DNA of 64,000 nt from Oculatella sp. LEGE 06141 (GCF_015207605.1 NZ_JADEWO010000030.1:22285-86284), one strand, 5' to 3'. Counted from the stretch's first letter, positions 1-9,127 are shown. The notes: generated by a model not told the origin, from the sequence alone. Made by a program: numbers and translations.

Positions 1-11
1 CCCCAATTTTG

Positions 12-62
12 GGGGATTTAGGGGGCTGATTTAGAATGTTGAGCCATTCTCAGATACCCTCT
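12..62 (+). repeat. Dispersed repeat, copy 1 (inverted partner near 28.4 kb)
   Basis: A stretch of about 51 bp starting GGGGATTTAG and ending CAGATACCCTCT matches, in reverse orientation and with only a few mismatches plus one indel, the segment at 28406-28455. It is preceded by CCCCAA-TT-TTGGGG (1-14), a small hairpin. Such G-rich ends are typical of small mobile or repeated elements in cyanobacteria. No transposase is visible beside either copy. Confidence 0.6.
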
Positions 63-690
63 AACGTTGTAATCACGAGGATAGCGAATTGAAAAACTGG
101 TTAGATCTTCAAATAGATGGAGAAAAACTAGCTGATGTGTCTCAAAATTTTTCTCTGGCAATCGATACTTCAATCATGATTAATTAACTCAATTAAAAGA
201 ATTAAGAGAGATTAATAAGCATCAATTTCTGGTGTAGATGTTGGAGCAGCCTCTGTTTACGGGGCTACATGAGGAAGAAATCTCATTGACTGACAAACGC
301 ACTCGAACCTTCATCCTGCTGTAGATATCGGTCTTAGCCAGGTGTGAACTCGAAGCCGATCGCGGATTGGCTAAACCTGCCCTTGCCGAGATTTATCCGG
401 CAAACAAAGGAGAAAAGGTCGCTTTTGATTCAGTTTCTTTTTGAACTTTATCAATGAAGAAAACTTAATTCTCCCTTGTGTTTGCAGTTACAACTGCATT
501 CAAAGCGGGTCGCTCTTTAGTCAGAAATGTGGCGAAGCCGTACCCGGTAAAGTAGTGAGCTAATCGACCCACAATTTGCAGGATGCAAAACACTGTAATT
601 GCCTGTAGCTGAGACTAAATGTATTCATTCTGTTGGGTTCATTTTTTCAAAGCGTGACTTGATGTTGGAGCCGAGCAATCCCGAAAGCCC
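63..690 (+). other. Gene-poor stretch with three tiny ORF remnants
   Basis: No intact gene of normal size is visible. Three short plus-strand ORFs follow one another: 89-187 (TTG start, 32 residues, begins LKNWLDLQIDG), 238-324 (ATG, 28 residues, begins MLEQPLFTGLHEEE) and 344-457 (GTG, 37 residues, begins with GTG read as M then NSKPIADWLNL). Their composition is protein-like, but I recognise none of them and none has a convincing ribosome-binding site. They may be debris of a decayed gene or element, since a dispersed repeat abuts them on the left. Treat as unannotated DNA. Confidence 0.3.
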
Positions 691-2157
691 TCATTTGCGT
701 GACCACGATCGCCGAAGATTAAACCAATTTTCCAGGCAATCTCGCCAAAAGGGATGGCGATCGCGCCGCTGCTGCTGCCAGTCTGCCGCTGCATGGCTTA
801 GCACCTCTGAAAAGCTAGGCGATACCGTTTGCAGGTTGGCGATCGCGTCCATTGACAGGGTGTGCTGCATGGCAAGGGCGATCGTGCCAATGAATTCACT
901 CATGTCTCCTCCCACCAAATGGGCACCCAAAATCTCACCTGTGGGTTTAACAATGAGCTTACACAGGCCAGTGGTTTCATCACGAAGTTGCGCCTTGGCC
1001 AGCGCTTTAAAGGGATAGCGTAACACCATGATTTCATCGCCGTAGTTGCGCCGCGCCTGCGCTTCGGTGAGTCCTACCCTGGCTAGCTCTGGATCGGTCA
1101 ACACAGCCCAGGGCACCGTTGCATAATTCACCGAGCGAGTAGGAAGAAACAGCGCATTTCTAAGCGCCACATCAACCTCATGCCGAGCCAGTTGTGGAAA
1201 GCCATAGCCGCCCAGCACCGCACCGCAGGCGTAAATTCGAGGGTGAACGGTTTGCAGTTGTCGGTTTACCTGAATGCCTCGACGATGCCACTTGACCCCA
1301 ACTCCTTCTAAGTTGAGCGATTCAACCCAGGGACGATGCCCCGTTGCTAGCACGATCGCATCTGCTTCTAAGGCTTGATTCCCTGCCTGAACCCAGGTTT
1401 TATGCCCCAGCCGTTTCGTTTGAATGACTGCCGTTTGGGTTAAAACACGGATACCCTCTGCTTCAAGCTGAGCCTGAATCAGGTAAGCCGCTTCGGCATC
1501 TTCGCAGGGTAAAAGCTGCGAGTGGTTGATAATGAGAGTGACCTGAGAACCCAATCGGGCAAAGGCTTGAGCCAGTTCCACCCCTGCGGGTTCTGCGCCA
1601 ATGATAATCAGCTTTTCTGGCAGTGTTTGCCAGTTGGCGGTAGATAGGGATGCCAGGGTCAGATAGTTAACCGCCGCCAACCCTTCGATCGCCGGAATAG
1701 CCGGACGGCTACCCGTTGCAATCAGGTAAGACCGGGCATGGAGCGATCGCCCATTGGCCTCCACGGTCAGACTGGGACGTGGGCTAAACTCCCCCTGCCC
1801 CAAAACGACATCGACTCCCTGTGCGGCTAACAACGGCAGCGATCGGGCTTCGGCCTGCACCTCTGCCGCCAGTTGTGTCCAGGTTTGTCCCTGCGGCCAC
1901 TGCATCGATAGGGATGATTGGCTGGGATCAACGCCATCCCATTGGATGCCCCGCTCGTTGGCTCGTCGCAGGTGTTGAGCCATCCGTCCCATTTGATTAA
2001 CCGAATGGGCATAGAACGCGTCTGTATCCAGAGCAGATACCATCTCCGGATCGGGTTCAACCAGAGCGACACGGGCTTTGAACTGTACGGCTTTTGCTGC
2101 CGCATATCGAGCGATCGCACTGCCGCCAAGAATCACGAGGTCGTAGTCAACCGCCAT
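691..2157 (-). CDS. FAD/NAD-dependent disulfide-reductase homologue lacking the redox cysteines
   Basis: The 488-residue length and fold match the pyridine nucleotide-disulfide oxidoreductase family (glutathione, mercuric and dihydrolipoamide reductases). An N-terminal FAD-binding strand (DYDLVILGGSAIA), ATGSRPAIP near residue 150, an NAD-binding segment (IIIGAEPAGVELAQ), ATGHRP, a YACGAV FAD contact and a C-terminal dimerisation domain are present. The CxxxxC active-site disulfide expected near residues 42-47 is absent (the region reads LDTDAFYAHSVN). The C-terminal His-Glu pair (normally HPTxxE) reads SPSFSE. It probably still binds FAD and NAD(P)H but cannot be a classical disulfide reductase. 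ATG start at 2157; substrate unknown. Confidence 0.85.
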   Translation of the reverse strand: MAVDYDLVILGGSAIARYAAAKAVQFKARVALVEPDPEMVSALDTDAFYAHSVNQMGRMAQHLRRANERGIQWDGVDPSQSSLSMQWPQGQTWTQLAAEVQAEARSLPLLAAQGVDVVLGQGEFSPRPSLTVEANGRSLHARSYLIATGSRPAIPAIEGLAAVNYLTLASLSTANWQTLPEKLIIIGAEPAGVELAQAFARLGSQVTLIINHSQLLPCEDAEAAYLIQAQLEAEGIRVLTQTAVIQTKRLGHKTWVQAGNQALEADAIVLATGHRPWVESLNLEGVGVKWHRRGIQVNRQLQTVHPRIYACGAVLGGYGFPQLARHEVDVALRNALFLPTRSVNYATVPWAVLTDPELARVGLTEAQARRNYGDEIMVLRYPFKALAKAQLRDETTGLCKLIVKPTGEILGAHLVGGDMSEFIGTIALAMQHTLSMDAIANLQTVSPSFSEVLSHAAADWQQQRRDRHPFWRDCLENWFNLRRSWSRK

Positions 2158-2208
2158 ACATTAGCTAGATGGAAAGAACAGGGTGCCTCACGCCAACGAG
2201 GAAATGGC

Positions 2209-2610
2209 CTACGGTTGATAAACCGTCCCATTCGGCATGATTGTGTATTCCAGGGTAGCGCCTGAAAAGTCTGCTGGGGGATTAATCACCGCGCCATATA
2301 AACTAGCGTCGTTCAAATTTGCGCCCCGAAAATCAGCACCGCTCAAGTTTGCAGCATTCAAAATGGCACCCCGCAATCTGGCTCGACGCAGATCGGCATT
2401 GGATAGGTCTGCCCCGACCAAAATCGCCCCGGTTAGATCGACCTCCGACAGGTTCATACCGCTGAGGTTGGCGTTGCTGAGATCACACACCCGACAGGCA
2501 CCCGTTTCAATTAACCGAGTCACAGCATCGGGGGTTTGGGCGATCGCCGGGATGCCTCCCATCAACACGACCAGCGGCAGCCACCCGGACAAAGCATGAG
2601 GACATTTCAT
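2209..2610 (-). CDS. Secreted pentapeptide-repeat protein
   Basis: 133 residues. An N-terminal signal peptide (residues 1 to about 24, ending AIAQ) implies export to the periplasm or thylakoid lumen. A CRVC segment near 39-42 leads into about 14 consecutive A(D/N)Lxx pentapeptides (LSNANLSG, LVGADLSN, LNAANLSG and so on). These fold into a right-handed quadrilateral beta helix. Cyanobacteria carry many such proteins, several of them lumenal, and their biochemical role is mostly unknown. The gene lies 51 bp upstream of the flavin oxidoreductase on the same strand and may share its transcript. Confidence 0.8.
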   Translation of the reverse strand: MKCPHALSGWLPLVVLMGGIPAIAQTPDAVTRLIETGACRVCDLSNANLSGMNLSEVDLTGAILVGADLSNADLRRARLRGAILNAANLSGADFRGANLNDASLYGAVINPPADFSGATLEYTIMPNGTVYQP

Positions 2611-2677
2611 ACCGTTTCACAAACAGTGATCAGTGGTTGGATATCCTCCCCACTTTACCCTTCTCTTTGCTCCTGCT

Positions 2678-3112
2678 TCACGGCAGTTCTGCCGTGTTCT
2701 GTCCTCTCTCTAACCCATCGATCGCCCACGTCTTCCCATCCTTAACCAGTTCCACGTATAGCGGAACCTGTTCACCCGATGTCAACTCAACGGTGAGATC
2801 CAGCGGACACCAATCGCCCTCGACGTTAAACAAAGGCAACTGTACTCGTTTGTGATGCTTGAGGCGGTTCGCTTTAACGAATTTAGTGAACTGTTTTTTG
2901 GAGGTGCGCTTTTGGAAGTTGGGGGTGGTCATGGCGTAGGCGGCATCCAGGTTTCCGGTAACAATGGCGGCAAAGAAGTGGTTAATCGCCTTTGGTAGCC
3001 CTTTAGTTACCAGCAGAATACTACCTGCGATCAAAAGCCAGATCAGCACGACAATACCCAGAATGCTGATGATACCAATACCAAAATAAGGCAGAATGTC
3101 GCTGAAGCTCAT
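2678..3112 (-). CDS. Membrane-anchored protein of unknown function
   Basis: 144 residues. A long hydrophobic segment (about residues 7-36, IGIISILGIVVLIWLL) anchors the protein. The soluble remainder (FFAAIVTGNLDAAYAMTTP, then VELVKDGKTWAIDGLE) resembles the small NTF2/DUF4864-like alpha+beta folds in which a helix 'gets a residue D/AAY' and the last strand carries a W. I cannot name the family with confidence. It is transcribed in the same direction as the pentapeptide gene 67 bp downstream. No catalytic motif is visible. Confidence 0.6.
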   Translation of the reverse strand: MSFSDILPYFGIGIISILGIVVLIWLLIAGSILLVTKGLPKAINHFFAAIVTGNLDAAYAMTTPNFQKRTSKKQFTKFVKANRLKHHKRVQLPLFNVEGDWCPLDLTVELTSGEQVPLYVELVKDGKTWAIDGLERGQNTAELP

Positions 3113-3239
3113 ACCAGCATTTTCAAGTCTGTCGCCTGCAATGGTCTAATGAGTCGGTCGTGTTCATATCTCTATTTGGCAACGCCATTCATGCTTCAGA
3201 GATGGACATTCATATTTGTACAGAACCAAAATGGAGGCA

Positions 3240-3312
3240 TGGAGAGTAGGAGATTCGAACTCCTGGCCTCTGCGGTGCGATCGCAGCGCGCTACCAACTG
3301 CGCTAACTCCCC
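3240..3312 (-). tRNA. tRNA-Ala (anticodon CGC)
   Basis: A complete 73-nt cloverleaf on the minus strand: acceptor GGGGAGT/ACTCTCC, D stem GCGC/GCGC, anticodon stem CTGCG/CGCAG with loop ATCGCAC, T stem AGGAG/CTCCT with loop TTCGAAT, discriminator A. The acceptor carries the G3:U70 wobble pair that specifies alanine. CCA is not encoded. The anticodon arm contains the HIP1 octamer GCGATCGC (3277-3284). Confidence 0.95.
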
Positions 3313-3420
3313 ATAATGCCTCAATATTTTAGCAATATAAGGGTCGCGGCGGTGAGGTAGAGAGAAGGAACAGAACCGTTAGATCTCCAAAAATGTGAGT
3401 CTCTATAACAAACAGCCAAC

Positions 3421-4143
3421 TCACATCACAGGTTGCCGGGACGTGCGGTTGGCAAACACCTCTCGCACCCGATCGAGTTCTATTTCAGAAAGATAGTCTA
3501 CGGCCCAATTGGCATGACGCTGCATCATGTGAAAAGGGTATGTGTTAGCGACACCGACAACCGAAATGCCAGCCCGTTTGGCGGCTTGTAGCCCTGCAAA
3601 CGTATCTTCGATCGCCAAACATTCGGTTGGTTGCAGTTGCAGTTCGGGAAATGCCTCATTCAGGCGTTTAATCGCTAACAAGTAGCCTTCTGGATCAGGC
3701 TTGCTGGCTGTAATTTCGTCCCCTGCAACAATAATGGAAAAATTCTTGGCGAGTTCCGTGCGCTCCAGCACTAATTCAATTTCCGATCGCACCGCTCCAC
3801 TTACCACCGCCATTACCACCCGTGCGGACTTCAGTTGAAACATCAGGTCGGGTAAGCCGGGATACATTGGCAGGTTTTCTAAGACCGCTAATTGCTGCTG
3901 GTAGGCTCTCGATTTACGGGTAATCAGCTCATTCAAATAGGTTTCGCTCACCACTCGTCCTCGCATCGCCAGCAAGTCTGCTAAACAGGCGCGATCGCTA
4001 CGACCCACGCAAACCTGCCAGAATTCGTCTGGGTTGGGACGAAGGTTTTCTTCAATTAAGAGCTGAGCAATCAGTTTTTGATGAAGCGGCTCGTCGTTAA
4101 TGATAACGCCGTTGAAGTCAAACAAAACAGCTTTCAAAGTCAT
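3421..4143 (-). CDS. HAD-superfamily hydrolase, beta-phosphoglucomutase/phosphatase type
   Basis: 240 residues with all four HAD motifs: I DFNGVIINDE (residues 9-18), II VVSGAVRSE, III Lys in ASKPDPEG, IV IEDTFAGLQAAK. The helical cap between motifs I and II is the subfamily I type of beta-phosphoglucomutase and phosphoglycolate phosphatase. Motif I reads D-x-N rather than D-x-D. The second Asp normally acts as general acid/base in phosphatases, so chemistry or substrate may differ. The first Asp (D9) is kept. The ATG at 4143 starts right at motif I, as usual. The substrate cannot be told. Confidence 0.85.
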   Translation of the reverse strand: MTLKAVLFDFNGVIINDEPLHQKLIAQLLIEENLRPNPDEFWQVCVGRSDRACLADLLAMRGRVVSETYLNELITRKSRAYQQQLAVLENLPMYPGLPDLMFQLKSARVVMAVVSGAVRSEIELVLERTELAKNFSIIVAGDEITASKPDPEGYLLAIKRLNEAFPELQLQPTECLAIEDTFAGLQAAKRAGISVVGVANTYPFHMMQRHANWAVDYLSEIELDRVREVFANRTSRQPVM

Positions 4144-4320
4144 AGGGTTGAGCGGCTAGCAGTGACGAATGGGAGTAACTCAGTAGTGGCGAGGGGGTAA
4201 GGATGACAGTCGTAATGCGGTACCAGCAATTGCTGAACCGTTCCAAGCGTAATCGATCTAGGTTCCCTGCTGCACCGGATTGGATGCCAGGAAAGCGAAG
4301 GTCAACCCTCAGCAGATGCT

Positions 4321-5181
4321 TCATCCCATTGCCCATTGGCGATCGCCCACCCTGGCGTTGTTGATATAGTCCACAGCACGGTATGGCAGCGGTTTAACGC
4401 CATGAGTGACCTGATGCACCCACCACACATCGTGCGTTTGCACCTTACCAAACCCAGCTCGCTCCATCCAATCGTCAACGCTACCAGCAGCATAGGCGTT
4501 GATGTAGGGTTCCTCAAAGATTTCTGTTAGCCAGGTCGTTTGGCGCAAGGTCGCCTGACTGCCATCCAAAATTGCCACTTCGCCGCCTACCTTAAGTAAG
4601 CGGAAACACTCGCGCAAGATGGCACGGGATACATCTGGTGGGGTCTCGTGAAACAGCAGCGATGCGGTTACTAAATCAAAACTGGCATCGGCAAATGGGG
4701 TCTGTTCAGCGTTAGCCTGCTGAAACTGAATTGTGCATCCTGCCTGTCGCGCCTTTTCGTCAGCAACTACCAACATATAAGGAGAAAGGTCTACTCCCAC
4801 CACCTCCGCATTCGGAAACGCTTGTTTCAATAACAGTGTGGTGGAACCCGTACCGCAACCCAAGTCTAAAATTCGCTGAGGCTGGCCGCGAAGTTTGTCA
4901 ATCAGGCTTTGCCGAATCCATGCCTCGTTTGGGGGCAGAGCATATTGAGTAATGGGGTCGTAGGTTACGGCGGCATCTACCGTGAGATACCCACCCGTAA
5001 TGCCGTGAAAATTTTGGCTATGGTAATACTCTGGATACTCAACGTTGGATTGCCGAAAGCGATCGCTCTCTCGCTGCCAGTCTCGGCTTTTGTAGTGCCG
5101 TGTCATAGCGTCTCGGTCGATCAAAAGGTTGGCAATAGGAGCCAAAAACTGCTCAAAAATCGTATCTTTTCGAGTTGCCAT
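4321..5181 (-). CDS. Class I SAM-dependent methyltransferase
   Basis: SAM-binding motif I is ILDLGCGTGSTT, followed by VVGVDLSPYML (acidic residue contacting the ribose), FDLVTASLLFHE and LLKVGGEVAILDGS, the usual motif order of the UbiE/Methyltransf_11 group. The reading frame extends upstream to 5268, but the first residues there look non-coding, and homologous proteins of this type typically begin near MATRKDTIFEQFL. I therefore chose the ATG at 5181 (286 residues). No strong Shine-Dalgarno supports either start. The methyl acceptor is unknown. It is a single gene, transcribed divergently from rsgA. Confidence 0.85.
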   Translation of the reverse strand: MATRKDTIFEQFLAPIANLLIDRDAMTRHYKSRDWQRESDRFRQSNVEYPEYYHSQNFHGITGGYLTVDAAVTYDPITQYALPPNEAWIRQSLIDKLRGQPQRILDLGCGTGSTTLLLKQAFPNAEVVGVDLSPYMLVVADEKARQAGCTIQFQQANAEQTPFADASFDLVTASLLFHETPPDVSRAILRECFRLLKVGGEVAILDGSQATLRQTTWLTEIFEEPYINAYAAGSVDDWMERAGFGKVQTHDVWWVHQVTHGVKPLPYRAVDYINNARVGDRQWAMG

Positions 5182-5289
5182 AGCTATTCTAAGTACAGAG
5201 ACACTACCTTTACAAAGTGTAATGAATCCGTGGGCGATCGCGATAGGTCGTTTCGTGTTCTTTCCCATAAACGCATTGCCTATTCACTA

Positions 5290-5318
5290 TTGACCCCATT
5301 GGCTCATTGTATTACATT
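5290..5318 (+). promoter_or_regulatory. Candidate sigma-70 promoter ahead of rsgA
   Basis: TTGACC (5290-5295) and TACATT (5313-5318) are separated by 17 bp, a good match to a bacterial -35/-10 pair. It faces rsgA, leaving a leader of about 250 nt. This rests on pattern only. Confidence 0.35.
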
Positions 5319-5568
5319 GTAGTATGTTGTCGTAATCCGCTCGCCAGGAACAATGTTGCCTGCGACCGCGATCGGCCAACACGGTTCACATCCAACCCTT
5401 TGCAAGATAAACAGGAGGCTCTATGGCTGAGTCGGTGACCATTGCATCCGCAACCACTATCCATTCATGCAGGGTCACAGAGCGATCGACTTAAGCAATG
5501 GGTTAACCCGTCTTGAGCCTTCGCCCTCTGTGAACCTTGCTAACGCAGGTTTCACATGGGGAATAGAA

Positions 5569-6630
5569 ATGAACTTAAATCAATTGGGCTGGAACTATAG
5601 TTTGGGATGCCAGTTTCAGCCGTATGCCAACGCGGGATTTTCGGCAGGTCGAGTTGCCGTAGAGCATCGAGGCGCATACATTCTCTACACCGAACGGGGT
5701 GAAGTAACGGCTGAAGTGGCTGGAAAGCTACGCTATCAGGCGAACCAGGCAGACGCGTTTCCAGTCGTTGGCGATTGGGTTGTGATTCAACCCAATGAAA
5801 CCGAACAACGCGCCACGATCCATCAAATACTGCCGAGAACCAGCAAGTTCTCTCGCAAGGCCGCAGGGACAAAAACAGAGGAGCAAGTGGTTGCGGCTAA
5901 CATTGATACTGCCTTTCTGGTATCTGGTTTAGATCAAGACTTTAACCCCAGACGCATTGAGCGCTATCTTCTCCTGGCCTGGGAGAGCGGCGTTACTCCA
6001 GTGATTGTTTTGAACAAGGTTGATTTATGCGAAGACGTTGATGCGGCGTTGGTGGCAGTTGGGGCGATCGCACCCGGCATTCCAACAGTGGTGTTAAGTG
6101 CGGTGCAGCAATCTGGCCTGGAGCAGCTAGCAGCCTATCTTCAACCTGGTAAAACTGTGGCTCTCCTCGGTTCATCCGGTGTGGGTAAATCGACCATTAC
6201 CAATCAACTGCTGGGAACGGCAGTTCAGAAAGTACGGGCTGTTCGTCAAGCGGATCACCGGGGGCAGCACACCACAACCCGGCGAGAGCTGCTCTTGTTG
6301 CCGTCTGGAAGCTTGATTATGGATACGCCGGGAATGCGAGAAATCCAGGTTTGGGCAACCGAAAGCAGCCTGGATGAAACCTTTGCGGATGTGCAAGCTC
6401 TGGCGGCTCAGTGTCGCTTTCGCGATTGTCGGCACGATCGCGAACCGGGATGCGCTATTCAAGCGGCGATCGCCTCTAATCTGTTAGATGAATCGCGGTT
6501 CTACAGCTATCAAAAACTTGGCAAGGAGTTAAATTATCTGGCTAGAAAACAAGATCAACGTGCCCACCTGGATGAGAAAGCCCGGTGGAAAAAAATAACC
6601 AAATCTCTGCGCCAACACTACAAGAAATAA
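5569..6630 (+). CDS. rsgA: Ribosome small-subunit-dependent GTPase RsgA
   Basis: A late 30S-subunit maturation GTPase. It shows the circularly permuted GTPase order characteristic of YjeQ/RsgA: G4 NKVD, then G1 GSSGVGKS, then G3 DTPGM. It has an N-terminal OB-fold region and a C-terminal zinc knuckle ([14 protein letters not shown]). The frame is open from 5467, but residues 1-34 of that frame look like leader DNA. The ATG at 5569 (MNLNQLGWN) has GGGG upstream and gives 353 residues, the usual family length. The KSLRQHYKK basic tail is common. It stands alone and converges on the gene at 6792. Confidence 0.95.
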   Translation: MNLNQLGWNYSLGCQFQPYANAGFSAGRVAVEHRGAYILYTERGEVTAEVAGKLRYQANQADAFPVVGDWVVIQPNETEQRATIHQILPRTSKFSRKAAGTKTEEQVVAANIDTAFLVSGLDQDFNPRRIERYLLLAWESGVTPVIVLNKVDLCEDVDAALVAVGAIAPGIPTVVLSAVQQSGLEQLAAYLQPGKTVALLGSSGVGKSTITNQLLGTAVQKVRAVRQADHRGQHTTTRRELLLLPSGSLIMDTPGMREIQVWATESSLDETFADVQALAAQCRFRDCRHDREPGCAIQAAIASNLLDESRFYSYQKLGKELNYLARKQDQRAHLDEKARWKKITKSLRQHYKK

Positions 6631-6649
6631 AGGGACTCTAACCCTCAAC

Positions 6650-6706
6650 TAAACTCGTTCTTTAACAACGACATCTCATGCTGATGCCTTGTGAAGAACG
6701 AGTTTA
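6650..6706. terminator. Inverted repeat between convergent genes
   Basis: A perfect 13-bp stem (TAAACTCGTTCTT at 6650-6662 with AAGAACGAGTTTA at 6694-6706) encloses a 31-nt loop. It lies just after the rsgA stop and before the convergent gene at 6792. It is probably a bidirectional terminator, although the loop is long and the T-run is weak. Confidence 0.5.
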
Positions 6707-6791
6707 TCTATTATGTAGGATCTCTGCCCTATCAAGATGAAAGTGGGATAACAATAGATATGAATAGGATTGCCGAGCCGATCGCGCTGGA

Positions 6792-7631
6792 CTAATTATT
6801 TGGAAAAATGACATCTTCGGGTCTAAAAATATAATCATGATCAAAGATCAAAGAATTAGCATGACGAATAATTGAAAATCCAAAGTTGCTGGTGATATCG
6901 GTAGTAAAGGTAGCGATTACCAATTCAATTAATTTCTTGTCTGAAATTTCAGGTTCCTGCACAAAATAGTTGCGCTTTGCAAAGAATAGCCCTTCATCTC
7001 TTGGAACAATAATTCCATTAACACGATGGGTATGTTGTATCGGTTTGATATAAGTTGTAATGAATTCATCCTGGTTGCGCTGAAGACGGTACAACCGTTC
7101 ATGTTGCAACCAGCTCATACGAAACATCATTTTTAACAGTTCAAACCCCAAAATATAGTTAAAAACGTTATTTCTTTCTTCGGTGCTAAATACCAGTTTA
7201 AGCGCTGACTCTAAATACAAATCAGGCTGTCTGCGAGCATCTTGAGCCGAATGCACATAAAACTGCCGAATGTAGCTCCTTAACACCGCTTCTGTTAATT
7301 CGGTCTTCAGTTTAAATTCCTTCAGGTGTTTTTTAACTCGCTGTTTGGTATCTCGATCCTCCAACTTTCTAGACACTAATCCATCAGCGGTATAGTCATC
7401 CAAAAATTCGGCCTGGATCTCCGGTGGAGCAGCACACATGAGATAGCATAGCGACAACACATAACGGCGTTGATGCCACGGCAGGCTTTCAAACCAAATT
7501 TGCGCTTCTGGAGGCAATTTACCCAGAATGCTCTCCAGTTGGGCGGCAACAGCGATCGCCAGTCGTTTTTGTTTACGTGCTTTGGGTTGATCGGGGGGAG
7601 AAACCATCTGCGTTCCGTTCAGTGTGATCAC
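6792..7631 (-). CDS. Conserved-looking protein of unknown function
   Basis: 279 residues, soluble, no signal peptide or membrane segment. The N-terminal part is helical and charged (ILGKLPPEAQIWFESLPWHQRRY). The middle has TKQRVKKHLKEFKLKTELTEAV and the C-terminal half has an EFITTYIKPIQHTHRVNG stretch and FTTDITSNFGFSIIRHANSLIFDHDYIF. I recognise no catalytic motif or named family. The coding character is clear: codon use is like the neighbours and there are no internal stops over 840 bp. It lies downstream of pyrE on the same strand, about 160 bp away. Confidence 0.6.
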   Translation of the reverse strand: MITLNGTQMVSPPDQPKARKQKRLAIAVAAQLESILGKLPPEAQIWFESLPWHQRRYVLSLCYLMCAAPPEIQAEFLDDYTADGLVSRKLEDRDTKQRVKKHLKEFKLKTELTEAVLRSYIRQFYVHSAQDARRQPDLYLESALKLVFSTEERNNVFNYILGFELLKMMFRMSWLQHERLYRLQRNQDEFITTYIKPIQHTHRVNGIIVPRDEGLFFAKRNYFVQEPEISDKKLIELVIATFTTDITSNFGFSIIRHANSLIFDHDYIFRPEDVIFPNN

Positions 7632-7789
7632 ACTTACAGAGGCTAGTTCTGCGGAGGCTTGCTAGAACTCAGCATCCTACGTTCAGAATGCCCACTTTGT
7701 GTCCGCCTTGATGAATGTCGCTGCAATTATTCTGTTGCTTAACCGGACCTTGCCGGAACGTTATTAGCAGTCGCAGGTGGCCTGGTTGC

Positions 7790-8407
7790 TTAAGCCTGGC
7801 GTTGCGCCCACCGTTGCTGGATGTCTTGAATTGAAAACACGGTTTCAAACTGTAACCCCTGCTGCTGGTAAAGCTCAGCCCCACCCTGCTGGCGATCGAC
7901 CAGGGCAATGATCTGGTTCACCCGGTATCCCGCTTGCCGTAGACGTTCCACCGCTTTCAAGGCCGACTGTCCGGTGGTAACCACATCTTCCAACACCACA
8001 ACCGAACTGTCTGCCCCCAGGGTTGGGCCTTCAATGTAGGCTTGGGTACCGTGCCCTTTCGCTTCCTTTCGCACAATCAAGGCTGCGATCGGTTGCCCTG
8101 CCATTGCAGCCACCACGCTAGTAGCCGTTACCATTGGGTCGGCTCCTAAGGTCAAGCCTGCTACGGCTGCCGTGTCGGATGGCAACATCGATCGCAACAC
8201 TCGCCCAACCGCTAACCCACCGTAGGGATGTAGCGTCACCTGTTTGCCGTTGATGTAGTAAGTGCTGCTCTGTCCAGATGACAGCACAAAATCGCCCTCT
8301 CGGTAGGCCACCTCGCAAAATAAATCGAGCAACAATTGGCGTACGGTTGGTAGATCACCAGTGGCGATCGCGGCAAGGGTTTCTGTTGGTAATGTTGGCT
8401 GGGTCAT
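7790..8407 (-). CDS. pyrE: Orotate phosphoribosyltransferase
   Basis: Converts orotate and PRPP to orotidine 5'-phosphate in pyrimidine synthesis. The type I phosphoribosyltransferase PRPP-binding motif VVVLEDVVTTGQSA is present. So are the YYINGKQVTLHPYGG substrate region and the flexible-loop KEAKGHGTQAYIEG segment with its catalytic Lys. The frame is open from 8443, but the ATG at 8407 (MTQPTLP) gives 205 residues, the usual family length. It is followed on the same strand by the unknown gene at 6792. Confidence 0.95.
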   Translation of the reverse strand: MTQPTLPTETLAAIATGDLPTVRQLLLDLFCEVAYREGDFVLSSGQSSTYYINGKQVTLHPYGGLAVGRVLRSMLPSDTAAVAGLTLGADPMVTATSVVAAMAGQPIAALIVRKEAKGHGTQAYIEGPTLGADSSVVVLEDVVTTGQSALKAVERLRQAGYRVNQIIALVDRQQGGAELYQQQGLQFETVFSIQDIQQRWAQRQA

Positions 8408-8553
8408 AAATAGCGATCGGAAATTACGGACTAATCCAAGCAAAACTCTACCAGAAGAGAGGAGTTTAATCTTCGTCTAGTGATTTATAACTAATTTCTG
8501 ATCTTAAGCGGCCAAGATGAGTTAGCATGGAGCGCAAAATTGAGGATATTTTT

Positions 8554-9015
8554 ATGGTTGTGGGGATGAAAGGTCTACCGGGTTCGTTAGCCATTGCGGT
8601 ATCCATTGTGATGGCTGGCGGCAGTATGGCGATCGCTCAAGATGCCGACCAGGTTCAGTCTATTCCAGAGGCATTTGAGAGTGAATTCTTTGGGGGCAGT
8701 GGCACCTTTTTTGAAAACCGCCGTCCTCCTAACAACATCACCTGGTTTATTGGCCCTTTTCCTGAAAACCAAATCGCTTCAGATGCAGAAGACGTACACC
8801 AACTGTATAGAGAGCTGTTGCAACAGCAAGTTTCCAGCTCGCCGCTAATTCGCACCCCCGACCTGGACAATCCGTTTAACTCATCATTGCTAGTGTCGCC
8901 CACCTTCCAAACCGAGCGAATTACGGGTAGCGAGTTTGTACCCCAGGTGCCGATCGCCCCGGCTGCACCGCCTCAAACTCCTCCTACACCTAGCTCGGTT
9001 CCAGCTCTCTACTAA
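8554..9015 (+). CDS. Small exported protein of unknown function
   Basis: 153 residues. The first 29 or so form a signal peptide (MKGLPGSLAIAVSIVMAGG, ending AIAQ). The mature part is acidic and Pro/Asn-rich (NRRPPNNITWFIGPFPENQ) and ends in a Pro-rich tail (APAAPPQTPPTPSS). An in-frame ATG also exists at 8527, but GAGG sits 8 nt before the ATG at 8554, so I prefer that one. No known domain is recognised. It is probably periplasmic. A strong hairpin follows at 9128. Confidence 0.55.
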   Translation: MVVGMKGLPGSLAIAVSIVMAGGSMAIAQDADQVQSIPEAFESEFFGGSGTFFENRRPPNNITWFIGPFPENQIASDAEDVHQLYRELLQQQVSSSPLIRTPDLDNPFNSSLLVSPTFQTERITGSEFVPQVPIAPAAPPQTPPTPSSVPALY

Positions 9016-9127
9016 TCCCTGATCAAACATAAGCCCTGATCAAACACAGGTTGCTTTGAACAGCGTCTAGAAGAAGTTCTGAGTTCAAGCCCACGATTAA
9101 TATCGCCCCATGCAGTCTGTGCAACTC

